DNA of 64,000 bases from Bradyrhizobium jicamae (GCF_001440395.1 NZ_LLXZ01000191.1:54724-118723), one strand, 5' to 3'; counted from the stretch's first letter, positions 8,306-17,611 are shown. The notes: generated by a model not told the origin, from the letters alone. Numbers and translations are program-made.

Positions 8306-9928
8306 TTATGCTTTCACGAGCGCGCGGTAATCCAGACGGCGGTGGAACCAGTACTGATAGCCGGAGACGTTCTTCTGCATCGCGACGTTGACGTAGGGCT
8401 GATACAGCGGGATGCGCGGGATGTCCTTGAAGGCGAGGTCGACGAAACCCTTCACGTCGGTATCGTACTTCGCGGTATTGCCGATCGCGGCTGCGTCGAC
8501 AGCGCCGGCGATGTACTCGTCCATCGCCTTTGACTGGTAGCTCATGGTGTTGAAGATCGAGTTCTTGCCGTCGTAGCACCAGATGAAGAAGTATTCGGGA
8601 TAGTCGAGCCAGCCGGAGAACACGTTGGTATAGAGCGGCAGCACCTTCTTGTTCAGCTCGGTGCGCCAGTTGGCGCCCGGGATCTTGTTGATGGTGGTCT
8701 TGATGCCGATCTGCGCCAGAGACTCCTGCACCAGCACGCAGAGCGGCTCGTTGACGCCGGCAAAGCCGAGGTCGAACGACAGCGTGGTCTCGAAACCGTT
8801 GGGATGGCCGGCCTCGGCCAGCAATGCCTTGGCCTTGGCGATATCGGTGACGTATTTGGTCGGCTGCGGCCACGCCACCTCGGTCGCCTTGTCGGCGGCT
8901 GCGCCGAACATCGGCTTGGCGAGGCCGAACAGCACCGCATCCATGATCTTCTGGTAGGGGATCGCGCAGGCGACGGCCTCGCGTACTTTGGGGTTGTCAA
9001 ACGGCGCGATCTTGACGTTCATGCCGATATACTGGACGCCGTTGGAGTACGGCACCGAGACGATATTGAGCTTGCCGCTGTCCTTCAGCTCGACGAAATC
9101 CTTGTTCGGCAGATCATAGGAGATGTCGGCATCGCCGCGCTCCAGGAGCGCGCGGCGGTTACCCGCCTGCGGCACCATGCGCCAGATCACGCGCTTGACC
9201 TTCGGCAAAGGACCGCCGGCCCACTCGTCGTTGCGCTCCATGACGACTTCGGTGCCCGCCGTCCATTTCGTCACCTTGTAGGCGCCGGAGCCCGCGGTCT
9301 GCTGCTTGGTGTATTCGAGGCCCCACGGATCCTTCTCGCTGGCGTTCTTCTTCACCAGCTCGGAATTGACGACGCAGGGCACGATGACAGCAAGATCGGG
9401 GAGGGTCAGGCGGTCCTTCTTGGCGAAATCGATCCGCACCGTGTTGTCGTCGACGATGACGAACTGCTCGGTCTTGGTCAGCGAGCCCGCGCCCATCTGG
9501 AACGTCGGGAAGCCGCCGACGCTGACGGCGCGATCGAGCGACCATTTGACATCCTTGGCCGTAACCGGCGCGCCGTCATGGAATTTGGCGTTCTTCTTCA
9601 GCTTGAAGGTCACCGACATGTCGCCGACCTTCATGTCCTCGGCGAGCTCGGGCTTGAACTTGTCGCGGTCGTAATACGGCACGCCGCCGGGACCGCTCTT
9701 CATCTCGTGGCTGATCAGGCGGTCGTAGCAATTCCACGACACCTCATAGCCGGGCACGTTGGTGCCGACGCCGTGAATGTCGAGATTGTTGGGGCCGCTC
9801 TCCGAGACGATCAGCAGCGTTTCCGACCGCGCCTGCGCCTTGGCGGAAGACCAGATCGCCGGCGCCGGCGTGAGCGCGCTGGCCGCCGCCAGCCCCGACA
9901 CGGATTTGAGGAAATCGCGACGCTTCAT
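8306..9928 (-). CDS. Extracellular solute-binding protein family 5 (Dpp/Opp type)
   Basis: A 540-residue periplasmic binding protein and first gene of the importer-atzGEH operon. The N-terminus MKRRDFLKSVSGLAAASAL is a twin-arginine signal, so the protein is probably exported folded. The family-5 fold shows in the early ETLLIVSESGPNNLDIHG segment, the KFHDGAPVTAKDVKWSLDRA phrase and the late IPLYQPYVNVAMQKNVSGY. Length matches the DppA/OppA group. About 226 non-coding bases lie upstream and should hold the operon promoter, although no clear consensus was recognised. Ligand is unknown; operon context points to a biuret-like or ureido compound. Confidence 0.92.
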   Translation of the reverse strand: MKRRDFLKSVSGLAAASALTPAPAIWSSAKAQARSETLLIVSESGPNNLDIHGVGTNVPGYEVSWNCYDRLISHEMKSGPGGVPYYDRDKFKPELAEDMKVGDMSVTFKLKKNAKFHDGAPVTAKDVKWSLDRAVSVGGFPTFQMGAGSLTKTEQFVIVDDNTVRIDFAKKDRLTLPDLAVIVPCVVNSELVKKNASEKDPWGLEYTKQQTAGSGAYKVTKWTAGTEVVMERNDEWAGGPLPKVKRVIWRMVPQAGNRRALLERGDADISYDLPNKDFVELKDSGKLNIVSVPYSNGVQYIGMNVKIAPFDNPKVREAVACAIPYQKIMDAVLFGLAKPMFGAAADKATEVAWPQPTKYVTDIAKAKALLAEAGHPNGFETTLSFDLGFAGVNEPLCVLVQESLAQIGIKTTINKIPGANWRTELNKKVLPLYTNVFSGWLDYPEYFFIWCYDGKNSIFNTMSYQSKAMDEYIAGAVDAAAIGNTAKYDTDVKGFVDLAFKDIPRIPLYQPYVNVAMQKNVSGYQYWFHRRLDYRALVKA

Positions 9929-10154
9929 GGGTGATGCTCCAACGCCTGAGGGGAAACGGCCTGAAGCTGGAATCGCAAGGTTTGTGCCAACCCTTAAGGA
10001 AAGCTTTCTCCTACCCTAACCGATTGATATGGCTTGGAATTCAGAACCAAATGGACGCCATGCCGGGATGCGACATCCTGTCGAATTGCATACAAAGCGG
10101 TAGATTTGCCCACAAAATATGCAGAAAATTTGAGCGCTCTATTGCTGTGCGGCC

Positions 10155-11108
10155 TCAGATCGGCCAGAGCAGGTCCTGCAATTCATGGAGATCGGTGGCC
10201 TTCTGTTGCCAGCCCTCGATGCAGAAGTGCCTGAGCGGATCGCTGGCGCGGTGCAGCAGCATCAGCGCCATCAGCCGCCGCTTCAGGTCGGGCGTGACAT
10301 CCGCAGCCGAATATCCGAAGCCCTCGAACAGGCTCCGCACCCGCCGCGGCATGCCTGCGGTCATGAAGGCGCTTGGACCCAGCAGGTCGTACTCACCCCT
10401 CCCCGTCATCACGTCGCCGAAATCGAACAATCCTGCGAGGTGCCAACCTGCAGTGCCGCGGCTCAGCAGAAAATTCTCCGGGATGTATTCGCCGGTCAGG
10501 ATCACCGGCGACCCGTCCAGCGCCGTCAACGCGACCGCATCGCGCAGAAGGTCGTCGAAGCCATCCAGAAATTTTTGCGGCAATCCGAGCCGCGCGTGCC
10601 GGGCGCGACATCCGTCGATCTGCCGGCGCATGAAGACGTTCCAGCCAGGCTCGATCTGCCCCAGCGGCCCGACAGGGGCGCGCTGTACCTCGGCGATGGT
10701 CTCGCCGATCTCGGCCAGCACGCGCTCCTTGTCCGCTTCCGGCAGTGACGGCCAGACATCCGCGCCCAGCTCGCCTGACAGCCGCGTGAAGACAAGGTAT
10801 GGCCATCCGTCGCGCTCCCCTTCGACGACGATTTCGGGGATCGCCAACCGAATTCGCCCCTGAAGCTGCGCCAGCGCGCCACGTTCCGAGACGAACTGGT
10901 CGCGAAGAAGCGGCGGGAAGATCTTCAGGATGAGGTTTTCGTCGAGGGCAAGGACGAGATTGGTGCCGGTGGCGAATACGTGCGGCGCGGTGCACGCGAG
11001 GCCGTGACCGCGGGCGATATCGTGCGCGATCGGCAGCCATTGCGCCGCATCGGCGCGCCAGGGGCTGAAGGATTCGTAGTCGGTGAATGCCGGCAGGGAT
11101 GCGGTCAT
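10155..11108 (-). CDS. APH-fold phosphotransferase with altered catalytic loop
   Basis: A 317-residue protein of the aminoglycoside phosphotransferase/choline kinase superfamily. The N-lobe has the nucleotide-site Lys in NLILKIFPP, and the metal-binding motif LFDFGDVMTGRGEYDLLGP is intact. The catalytic loop, usually HGDxxxxN, reads LTGEYIPENFLL, so His is Thr and the catalytic Asp is Glu; the Asn is kept. The substrate is unknown and resistance activity should not be assumed. The ATG at 11108 is chosen because the in-frame extension to 11159 (MDCFAPLAMT) is only translation of the neighbouring repeat. It is the gene downstream of the UgpB-like protein on the same strand. Confidence 0.82.
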   Translation of the reverse strand: MTASLPAFTDYESFSPWRADAAQWLPIAHDIARGHGLACTAPHVFATGTNLVLALDENLILKIFPPLLRDQFVSERGALAQLQGRIRLAIPEIVVEGERDGWPYLVFTRLSGELGADVWPSLPEADKERVLAEIGETIAEVQRAPVGPLGQIEPGWNVFMRRQIDGCRARHARLGLPQKFLDGFDDLLRDAVALTALDGSPVILTGEYIPENFLLSRGTAGWHLAGLFDFGDVMTGRGEYDLLGPSAFMTAGMPRRVRSLFEGFGYSAADVTPDLKRRLMALMLLHRASDPLRHFCIEGWQQKATDLHELQDLLWPI

Positions 11109-11129
11109 GGTGATGCTGAACGTATCAGT

Positions 11130-11207
11130 CGTCATTGCGAGCGGAGCGAAGCAATCCATGCCTCAACGCGGGGATAGATGGATTGCTTCGCTGCGCTCGC
11201 AATGACG
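11130..11207. repeat. Palindromic intergenic repeat, family B (copy 1)
   Basis: Inverted ends CGTCATTGCGAGCGGAGCGA and CGCTGCGCTCGCAATGACG flank a short loop containing GCAATCCA/TGGATTGC. The element separates two minus-strand genes. Read through, it yields the peptide MDCFAxLAMT, a useful marker of false N-terminal extensions. A shorter copy is at 43474 and a divergent, cut-off one at the right edge. Confidence 0.85.
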
Positions 11208-11213
11208 GGGAGT

Positions 11214-12536
11214 TCACTGCACCGGATTTGCACGCTCGAACTGGCGCAGCAGGCGGTTGCCGCGCTCGACGGCGAGATCGAGGGCCGCCTGCGCGGACTG
11301 CTTGCCGTTGAAAACCTGCTCGAGTTCTTCGTCGATCACGCTGCGGATCAGCACAAAGGAACCGAGCCGGATTCCTTTCGAGTTCTCGGTCGGCGACTTC
11401 AGGGTCATCTGCTCGATCCCGATCGCCGCACCGGGATTGCGATCGTAGAAGCCCTGTGCGCGCGTAAGGTCGAAGGCGGCGCGGGTGATCGGCAGATAGC
11501 CGGTGTGCTGGTGCCAGGCGGCCTGCACCTCGGGCTTCGAGAGATAGGCGAAGAACCGCGCGACGCCGGCATATTCGGCGCGCGGCCGGTCGCGCAGCAC
11601 CCATAGCGTGGCGCCGCCGATGATGGAGTTTTGCGGGGCGCCGGCGATTTCAGGCCGGTGCGGAATCATGCCGTAGCCGACCTCGAACCTGGAATTGGCC
11701 TTGATGTCCGCGCGCGTTCCGGACGAGCCGATGAAGATGGCGCATTCGCCCTTCTGGAAGCGCGGCTCGGCCGATTGCCCGCGGCCGCTATACTCGAAAG
11801 CTTTCGTCGCCTGCCATTCCGCCAGTTGCGCGATGTGCCGCACCACGTTCGGATTGTTGAAGGTCAATTCGGCGTCGAGACCGCCAAAGCCATTGCCCTT
11901 GCTGGCCAGCGGCAGATTGTGGAAGGCGGAAAAATTCTCGACATGGACCCAGGAGGGCCAGGACGTGGTGAGCCCGCAAGCCGAGCCCGCCGCGCGCAGG
12001 CGCTTCGCCGCCGCGCCGACCTCGGCCCATGTCTTCGGCGCCACCCCCGGATCGAGGCCCGCGGCGCGGAACTGATCCTTGTTGTAGTAAAGGATCGGCG
12101 TCGAGACATTGAACGGAAACGAGAGCATGTTGCCCGCGACATCAGAATAATAACCGGTCACGACAGGCAGATACGCTTCCGGCGCGAACGGCTCCGACTG
12201 GTCGCGCATCAGTTCGAACACCGGATAGATCGCGCCCTTGGCCGCCATCATGGTGGCGGTGGCGATCTCGTTGACCTGAACGATGGCGGGCTGGCTGCGT
12301 GAGCGGAAGGCGAAGATCGCCGCCGTCACCGTCTCGGTGTAGTTGCCCTTGTAGGTCGGCACGATCCGGTAGTCGGACTGCGACGCATTGAAATCGGCTG
12401 CCAGCTTTTCGACATGCTTGCCGAGCTCCCCCGACATCGCGTGCCACCACATGATCTCGGTGGCCGCCCGGGCCGGAGACGCCAGCGCCATGACGGCGAG
12501 CGCCGCGAATTGCAAGAATCTCAAGGCCAGTTTCAC
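11214..12536 (-). CDS. UgpB-like ABC transporter substrate-binding protein (orphan)
   Basis: A 440-residue periplasmic binding protein of family 1, closest in appearance to glycerol-3-phosphate binding protein UgpB (EIMWWHAMSGELGKHVEKLA, then NASQSDYRIVPTYKGNYTE, and later GGATLWVLRDRP). The signal peptide is residues 1-24, ending ASPARAA. The start codon is GTG at 12536. No ugpA, ugpE or ugpC lies next to it; the following gene is the APH-fold protein across a repeat. It may serve a transporter encoded elsewhere or be a remnant of a larger operon. Ligand identity (glycerol-3-phosphate or a glycerophosphodiester) is inferred from family only. Confidence 0.88.
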   Translation of the reverse strand: MKLALRFLQFAALAVMALASPARAATEIMWWHAMSGELGKHVEKLAADFNASQSDYRIVPTYKGNYTETVTAAIFAFRSRSQPAIVQVNEIATATMMAAKGAIYPVFELMRDQSEPFAPEAYLPVVTGYYSDVAGNMLSFPFNVSTPILYYNKDQFRAAGLDPGVAPKTWAEVGAAAKRLRAAGSACGLTTSWPSWVHVENFSAFHNLPLASKGNGFGGLDAELTFNNPNVVRHIAQLAEWQATKAFEYSGRGQSAEPRFQKGECAIFIGSSGTRADIKANSRFEVGYGMIPHRPEIAGAPQNSIIGGATLWVLRDRPRAEYAGVARFFAYLSKPEVQAAWHQHTGYLPITRAAFDLTRAQGFYDRNPGAAIGIEQMTLKSPTENSKGIRLGSFVLIRSVIDEELEQVFNGKQSAQAALDLAVERGNRLLRQFERANPVQ

Positions 12537-12790
12537 CGGTGATTACCTCGCTCCGCCGCGTCAGCGACGTGCCTGTTCCCTGCCCCCTCATAAATCCCTG
12601 CAATCGCGGTTTCAATCCGCCGACAACGCCGCAACGCACAATTCAAGATTGTAACGAATTTCTCAGGATAACCCCAGGCTACCCCGCGCCGGCCGCGTCA
12701 CCAATAGCCAAGCATCGGCAAATTCTGCTAAAATTGCGTTGAACCTTTTTTCGCCGCTGCAGACTCCTTCTCTAAGGGGATTTGTCGCCT

Positions 12791-13075
12791 GTGTACCGCC
12801 GCCGCGCCAACCTTTCGCGGGTCTTCGTGCTTGTTGTCGCGCTGTTGCTTACGGCGGTCTCAACGGGCGCGCTTGCGCGCGAGTCTGGCACCGCCGATCT
12901 CCGGGGCGAGTTACATCGCACCGACGGGTTCCCGTCCCGTCTGTCAGGCGCAGAAAGCGCCCCCCTCGAACGGACCCGCACCGGCGCACCCAATCTCTAC
13001 CGTACCAACGTTGCATTGATCGGGACGATGGTGCCGCTATTGGTCGGGCCCCTTCGCAAGACGGAGCGAATTTGA
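12791..13075 (+). CDS. Small exported or membrane-anchored protein, first gene of the kinase operon
   Basis: Unrecognised protein of 94 residues from a GTG at 12791, preceded by an AAGGGGA ribosome-binding site; a TTG at 12782 is the alternative. The N-terminus is a basic stretch (YRRRANLSR) followed by a hydrophobic helix (VFVLVVALLLTAVSTGALA), so it is exported or anchored. A second hydrophobic patch (NVALIGTMVPLLVGPL) is near the C-terminus. Its TGA stop overlaps the TTG start of the histidine kinase as TTGA, and the kinase ribosome-binding site GGAG lies inside this gene, which argues that it is truly translated and coupled. It could be a periplasmic partner of the kinase. Confidence 0.6.
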   Translation: MYRRRANLSRVFVLVVALLLTAVSTGALARESGTADLRGELHRTDGFPSRLSGAESAPLERTRTGAPNLYRTNVALIGTMVPLLVGPLRKTERI

Positions 13076-15159
13076 CCGACGCACCGCAACAGCCACGAAC
13101 ATCGGAACGGCCGGCGAGCTTCGCCGCGCGCGGCCGGTTTCACGTGGTCCAGTGGCTGCGCGCAGTCCCGATCCGCTGGCGCATTCTCTCGATTGCAGCC
13201 TTGAACTCGGCCGTCGTCGTGGTGCTCGCGGTCCTGATCTGGAACGGCGCCAACGTGCTGGGTTCGGCCTGGGACGATGTCCGGCAGGTGCGGGAGTCCG
13301 ACAAGATCCTGGCGCATCTGGAGAGTGAAACCAGCCGGCTGCAGAATCTGATCCATCGCTACATCAACCAGCCGAGCCCCGAGCTGTTCGCCGAGATCCT
13401 GCTGCTGCGCGAGGCCGTGCTCGGCACGCTCACCACGCGCGCATCGAACGACCGGATTCTTTCGGGATCGGTCGAGCGGCTCGAACAGGTCACCGACCGC
13501 TTCCTCAACGGCTTCGGCGAATTGCGCGCGGTGCAGGCCACCATCACCAAGACCTATGAGCAGCAGGTGCTGGGGCCGGCCAGGGAAATGGCCGGGCTCT
13601 ATTCGGTCATCGAGGGTGCGACCGGGCATCGCGACGCGCAGATCTGGCCGTCGCTCGGAAGATCGCGTGAAGCGTTTACGGCGCTATTGGTCGCCGCCAA
13701 CGCCTACTATTTGTCGCCGGGCTCGGCCTCCGCCGAAGACGCCCGCAGGCATACCGAGACGATCGAGAAGACCATCCCCGTGATGATCGACCTCGCCGAC
13801 AATGATCTGCAGCGCATGGCGTTGTCGCGGCTGCAGGCCCGGACGGTGGCATTGCGCCAGGGCATGGCCAAGCTGACCGAGCAACTCACTGTCAGGACCG
13901 AGCTGCTGCGCAATACCATCGACGCCAGCCAGGCCGACGCCATCGCCGTCATCGACGAATTGTCGGTCAAGATGCGCCAGCGCGAGCAGAAGGCGCAGGA
14001 GACCTTCGACAAGACGCTGTCCGGCATCTCGCGCCGGGTGCTGTCGATCGCCGTGATGTTCCTCGGCATCATCCTCTCCGCCGGGGTGCTGATCGCGCTC
14101 TCGATTCGTTTGCCGCTGCAGCAGATCCTGGCCGCGATGCATGCCATCACGTCGGGCAATTACGATCGCCGCGTGCAGGGCACCACCGCGCGAGACGAAG
14201 TCGGCGCGATGGCCCGCGCTGTGGACGTCTTCCGCGAAAACGCCATCGCCAAGCGCGAGACCGAGGACGAGCTGCGCGCCTCGAAGGAGCGAGCCGAGAG
14301 CGCGCTGCTCGAGCTCAACACCGCGCAGCAGAACCTGATCGACGCCGAACGGCTGGCCGCGCTCGGCGGGCTGGTCGCCGGCGTCGCCCATGAGGTGAAC
14401 AACCCGATCGGCATCAGCCTGACGGTGGCGTCGAGCTTTGCGCGGCGGGCTGACATGTTCGAGGCTGAATTGCGCAGCGGGCCGCTCCGGCGCTCCAAGC
14501 TCGACGATTTCATCAAGAGTTCGCGCGATGCAGCCCAGCAACTGGTCGCGAACCTGCACCGCGCTGCCGAGCTGATTCAGTCATTCAAGCAGGTGGCGGT
14601 GGACCGCTCACATGCCGAGCGTCGGCAGTTCAATCTCAGCGAAGCCACCGACCAGATCGTCGCGAGCCTGCGGCCGGTATTGAAGAAGGCGGCGATCACG
14701 CTGTCGGTCGACGTGCCGGAAGGCCTCGTGATCGACGGCTATCCCGGCTCCTACGGCCAGATTTTAACCAATCTTTTCCTTAACGCCGCCAACCATGCCT
14801 TTGCAGGCGGCCGCTCCGGCGCAATCTCGATCTCGGCGCGGGCGCGCGGCAGCGACGATGTCGAGATCATCTTTGCCGACAACGGGGCTGGAATGACGCC
14901 GGACGTGCAAAGGCAGGCATTCGACCCCTTCTTTACGACGCGCCGCAACGAAGGCGGCACCGGACTGGGCTTGCATATCGTCTATAATCTTGTCACTCAA
15001 CAGCTCGGCGGCCGGATGATGCTGGAGTCAAGGCTGGGACAAGGCACCACATTCCGCATTATCATGCCGAAAACCGCCAAGGGCGGATCGACAAGTACAG
15101 ACCAGACAGCAGCCGACGGAACTTCGCAATGGCCGAACAGGACGATGTCCTCCACCTGA
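13072..15159 (+). CDS. Membrane sensor histidine kinase (HAMP, HisKA, HATPase)
   Basis: A 695-residue sensor kinase starting at TTG 13072, with GGAG just upstream; a longer reading frame back to 12739 has no such support. Membrane helix 1 is about residues 38-58 and helix 2 about 323-345, enclosing a mostly helical periplasmic sensor domain of about 260 residues with no recognised ligand motif. A HAMP linker follows (RLPLQQILAAMHAITSGNY), then a coiled coil. The H-box is GLVAGVAHEVNNPIG with phospho-acceptor His about 440, the N-box LTNLFLNAANHAF, and G-boxes DNGAGM and GGTGLGLH. It overlaps the next gene by 31 bases and probably starts a phosphorelay with the two downstream proteins. Confidence 0.92.
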   Translation: MTDAPQQPRTSERPASFAARGRFHVVQWLRAVPIRWRILSIAALNSAVVVVLAVLIWNGANVLGSAWDDVRQVRESDKILAHLESETSRLQNLIHRYINQPSPELFAEILLLREAVLGTLTTRASNDRILSGSVERLEQVTDRFLNGFGELRAVQATITKTYEQQVLGPAREMAGLYSVIEGATGHRDAQIWPSLGRSREAFTALLVAANAYYLSPGSASAEDARRHTETIEKTIPVMIDLADNDLQRMALSRLQARTVALRQGMAKLTEQLTVRTELLRNTIDASQADAIAVIDELSVKMRQREQKAQETFDKTLSGISRRVLSIAVMFLGIILSAGVLIALSIRLPLQQILAAMHAITSGNYDRRVQGTTARDEVGAMARAVDVFRENAIAKRETEDELRASKERAESALLELNTAQQNLIDAERLAALGGLVAGVAHEVNNPIGISLTVASSFARRADMFEAELRSGPLRRSKLDDFIKSSRDAAQQLVANLHRAAELIQSFKQVAVDRSHAERRQFNLSEATDQIVASLRPVLKKAAITLSVDVPEGLVIDGYPGSYGQILTNLFLNAANHAFAGGRSGAISISARARGSDDVEIIFADNGAGMTPDVQRQAFDPFFTTRRNEGGTGLGLHIVYNLVTQQLGGRMMLESRLGQGTTFRIIMPKTAKGGSTSTDQTAADGTSQWPNRTMSST

Positions 15160-16874
15160 TCGACGATACCGGGGCCGCTCCGGAGGACTCGTCCGCCCGC
15201 AAATGGAAGATCGCCGTCATCGACGACGATGCCGCCGTGCATGAGGGCACCCGCTTTGCGCTGAGCGACTACAGCCTCAACGGCGCGACGCTGGAGATCC
15301 TCTCGGCCTATTCCGCGGCCGAAGGCCGCACCTTGATGCGCGACAATCCCGATGTCGCGGCCGTGCTGCTCGATGTCATCATGGAGACCGACGTCGCGGG
15401 GTTGGAGCTCGTGGAATACATCCGCAACGAGATCAAGAACGAGACCGTCCGCATCATCCTGCGCACCGGCCAGCCCGGACAGGCGCCCGAGCGCCGCGTC
15501 ATCGTCCAGTACGATATCAACGACTACAAGGCCAAGACCGAGCTGACGGCCGACAAGCTGTTCACCTCGCTGACCGCGGCGCTGCGCAGCTACCAGCAGC
15601 TCGAGCGCATGGTGCAGACCCGGCGCGGGCTTGAAATCATCATCGACGCCGCCTCGACGCTCTACGACTTCAAATCGATGCAGCGGCTGGCGGAAGGCGT
15701 GCTGACCCAGCTCGCCTCGCTGCTCAATGTCGACTGCGCTGGCATCCTGGTGCTGCGCGACGACGGCGTCGCGAGCAGCGAATTCTCGGTGCTGGCGGGC
15801 TCGGGTTGCTACAGCCGCTTCATCGGCACCACCAGCTCGAAAGCGCTCGATCCGGACTTGCGGGCGATGGTGGAAGCCGCCTTCCAGCGCCGCAAGAACG
15901 AATTCGCCGACCACCGCAGCGTGCTTTATCTGCGCACCGGAAGCGGCCGCGAGGTGGTGGTGCTGCTGCAGGCCGAGCGCCAGCTTTCCGACACCGACCG
16001 TGCGCTGGTCGAGATTTTCTCCAGCCGGCTGTCGATCGCGTTCGACAACGTGATCCTCTACCGGCAACTGCACGAGGCCAATACCCAGCTCGAGGACCGC
16101 GTCGCCCAGCGCACCCGCGCGCTGATGCAGGCCAACCGCAGGCTGTCGGCGCAGTGGCTGCGGCTGCAACGTGCCAACGGCTTCAAGAATGAAATTCTCG
16201 GCACCGTCGCGCATGATTTGAAGAACCCGCTCGGCGTGATCCTCGGCCGCACCGAGATGCTGACCGAGCTGATCGGCGCCGGCTCGCCCAAGGAGAACGT
16301 CAACGCGCAGGTCGAGCACATCAGGGACGCCACCAAGCGCCTGACCTCGATGGTCGATCATCTGATCTCGGATGCGATGGCTGATGCCTTCGACATCACC
16401 ATCCGCCGCGAGCCGGTCGATATTGCGGCGCTCGTGACCGAGGTTACCGATTCCAACCTGCCTTCGGCGGTCAACAAGCAGCAGGCCATCACGGTGTCGG
16501 CGCCGCCGAATGTCGTGACCATGTGCGACACCGACCGGATCCGCGAGGCGATCGACAACCTGGTCAGCAACGCCATCAAATACTCGCCGATCGGCGGCAG
16601 GATCTTGGTGACCGTCACCCATGAGAGCGGCGACACGGTGATCCGGATCGCCGACCAGGGCGCCGGCCTTTCGCCGGAGGATCTCGGCCGGCTGTTCGGG
16701 CGTTTTCAGCGTCTATCGGCCAAGCCGACGGCCGGGGAAAGTTCGACCGGCCTTGGACTATCGATCGTCAAACGTATCATCGACATGCATGGCGGCCATG
16801 TGACCGCGGAAAGCGCCGGTCCCGGACAGGGATCGACGTTTACGGTTAGACTACCCGCGACAGAGACGACATGA
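15129..16874 (+). CDS. Receiver-DUF3369-histidine kinase hybrid
   Basis: A 581-residue soluble protein with an unusual order: an N-terminal receiver domain (acid pocket VIDDD, phospho-acceptor Asp about 82 in LLDVIM), a DUF3369 sensory region (about 150-310), a coiled-coil stretch (EDRVAQRTRALMQANRRLS), then HisKA with His about 362 in VAHDLKNPLGVI and a HATPase domain (NLVSNAIKYSP, ADQGAGLSP, STGLGLSIV). It can both receive phosphate and autophosphorylate, so it may integrate the upstream membrane kinase with a cytoplasmic signal. It overlaps the upstream kinase by 31 bases and the downstream regulator by 4 (ATGA). Confidence 0.92.
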   Translation: MAEQDDVLHLIDDTGAAPEDSSARKWKIAVIDDDAAVHEGTRFALSDYSLNGATLEILSAYSAAEGRTLMRDNPDVAAVLLDVIMETDVAGLELVEYIRNEIKNETVRIILRTGQPGQAPERRVIVQYDINDYKAKTELTADKLFTSLTAALRSYQQLERMVQTRRGLEIIIDAASTLYDFKSMQRLAEGVLTQLASLLNVDCAGILVLRDDGVASSEFSVLAGSGCYSRFIGTTSSKALDPDLRAMVEAAFQRRKNEFADHRSVLYLRTGSGREVVVLLQAERQLSDTDRALVEIFSSRLSIAFDNVILYRQLHEANTQLEDRVAQRTRALMQANRRLSAQWLRLQRANGFKNEILGTVAHDLKNPLGVILGRTEMLTELIGAGSPKENVNAQVEHIRDATKRLTSMVDHLISDAMADAFDITIRREPVDIAALVTEVTDSNLPSAVNKQQAITVSAPPNVVTMCDTDRIREAIDNLVSNAIKYSPIGGRILVTVTHESGDTVIRIADQGAGLSPEDLGRLFGRFQRLSAKPTAGESSTGLGLSIVKRIIDMHGGHVTAESAGPGQGSTFTVRLPATETT

Positions 16875-17611
16875 CCCAGAGCCCGCACATCTTCATCGTC
16901 GACGACGAGGCACCGGCCCGCGAGATGGTCGGCGATTACCTCAAGATGCACGGTTTCGGCGTCACGCTGTGCGACGGCGGCAAGAGCCTGCGCAAGGAGA
17001 TCGAGACCAACACACCCGATCTCGTCGTGCTCGACCTCAACATGCCCGAGGAAGACGGGCTTTCGATCATTCGCGACCTCAAGAGCAAGATCAACGTTCC
17101 CGTCATCATGCTGACGGCGACCGCGAGCCCGATCGACCGCGTCGTCGGTCTCGAGCTCGGCGCCGATGACTACATCGCAAAGCCCTGCGAGCTGCGCGAG
17201 CTGATGGCACGCATCCGCTCGGTGCTTCGCCGCAGCACGCCGGCCAAGACGGCCGCCGCCGCCGAGGCTGCTCCGGCGAAGGCGGAGAAAGAGCAATTGG
17301 TGCGGTTCGGCACCAAATGGCTCGACCTCGAAGCCCAGGCGCTGCGCGACGACGAAGGCAACGAGCATCCGCTGACGGCCTCCGAATTCGGACTGCTGAA
17401 GGTGTTCGCGGCGAATCCGAAGCGCGTGTTGTCGCGCGAGCGGCTTTTGGAGTTGGCCAATGCGCGCGACGCCGAAGCGTTCGATCGGGCCGTCGACCTG
17501 CGCATCATGCGCATCCGCCGCAAGATCGAGATCGATCCGACCAAGCCCGCCGTGATCCGCACGATTCGTGGCGGCGGCTATCTGTTCTCGCCGACCGGCG
17601 AGAAGGGTTAG
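16871..17611 (+). CDS. OmpR/PhoB-family response regulator
   Basis: A 246-residue DNA-binding output protein. The receiver domain has IVDDE at the N-terminus, phospho-acceptor Asp55 in VVLDLNMP, the conserved Thr in IMLTATAS and Lys in YIAKPCELREL. An Ala/Lys-rich linker (about 125-140) joins it to a winged helix with TASEFGLLKVFAANPKRVLS, the recognition-helix region and the final hairpin IRTIRGGGYLF. It is the last gene of the kinase operon, overlapping the hybrid kinase by ATGA, and is followed by a long palindromic repeat. Target genes are unknown; the ECF sigma gene downstream is a reasonable candidate. Confidence 0.93.
   Translation: MTQSPHIFIVDDEAPAREMVGDYLKMHGFGVTLCDGGKSLRKEIETNTPDLVVLDLNMPEEDGLSIIRDLKSKINVPVIMLTATASPIDRVVGLELGADDYIAKPCELRELMARIRSVLRRSTPAKTAAAAEAAPAKAEKEQLVRFGTKWLDLEAQALRDDEGNEHPLTASEFGLLKVFAANPKRVLSRERLLELANARDAEAFDRAVDLRIMRIRRKIEIDPTKPAVIRTIRGGGYLFSPTGEKG

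Noticed and set aside
12739..13071. N-terminal extension of the membrane kinase back to 12739
   Set aside because: The extension is Arg-rich and overlaps a plausible small exported protein; the TTG at 13072 has its own ribosome-binding site.
14997..16622. A 541-codon minus-strand open frame opposite the hybrid kinase
   Set aside because: Composition is low-complexity Gly/Arg/Val/Asp and the plus strand encodes an intact receiver-kinase protein.
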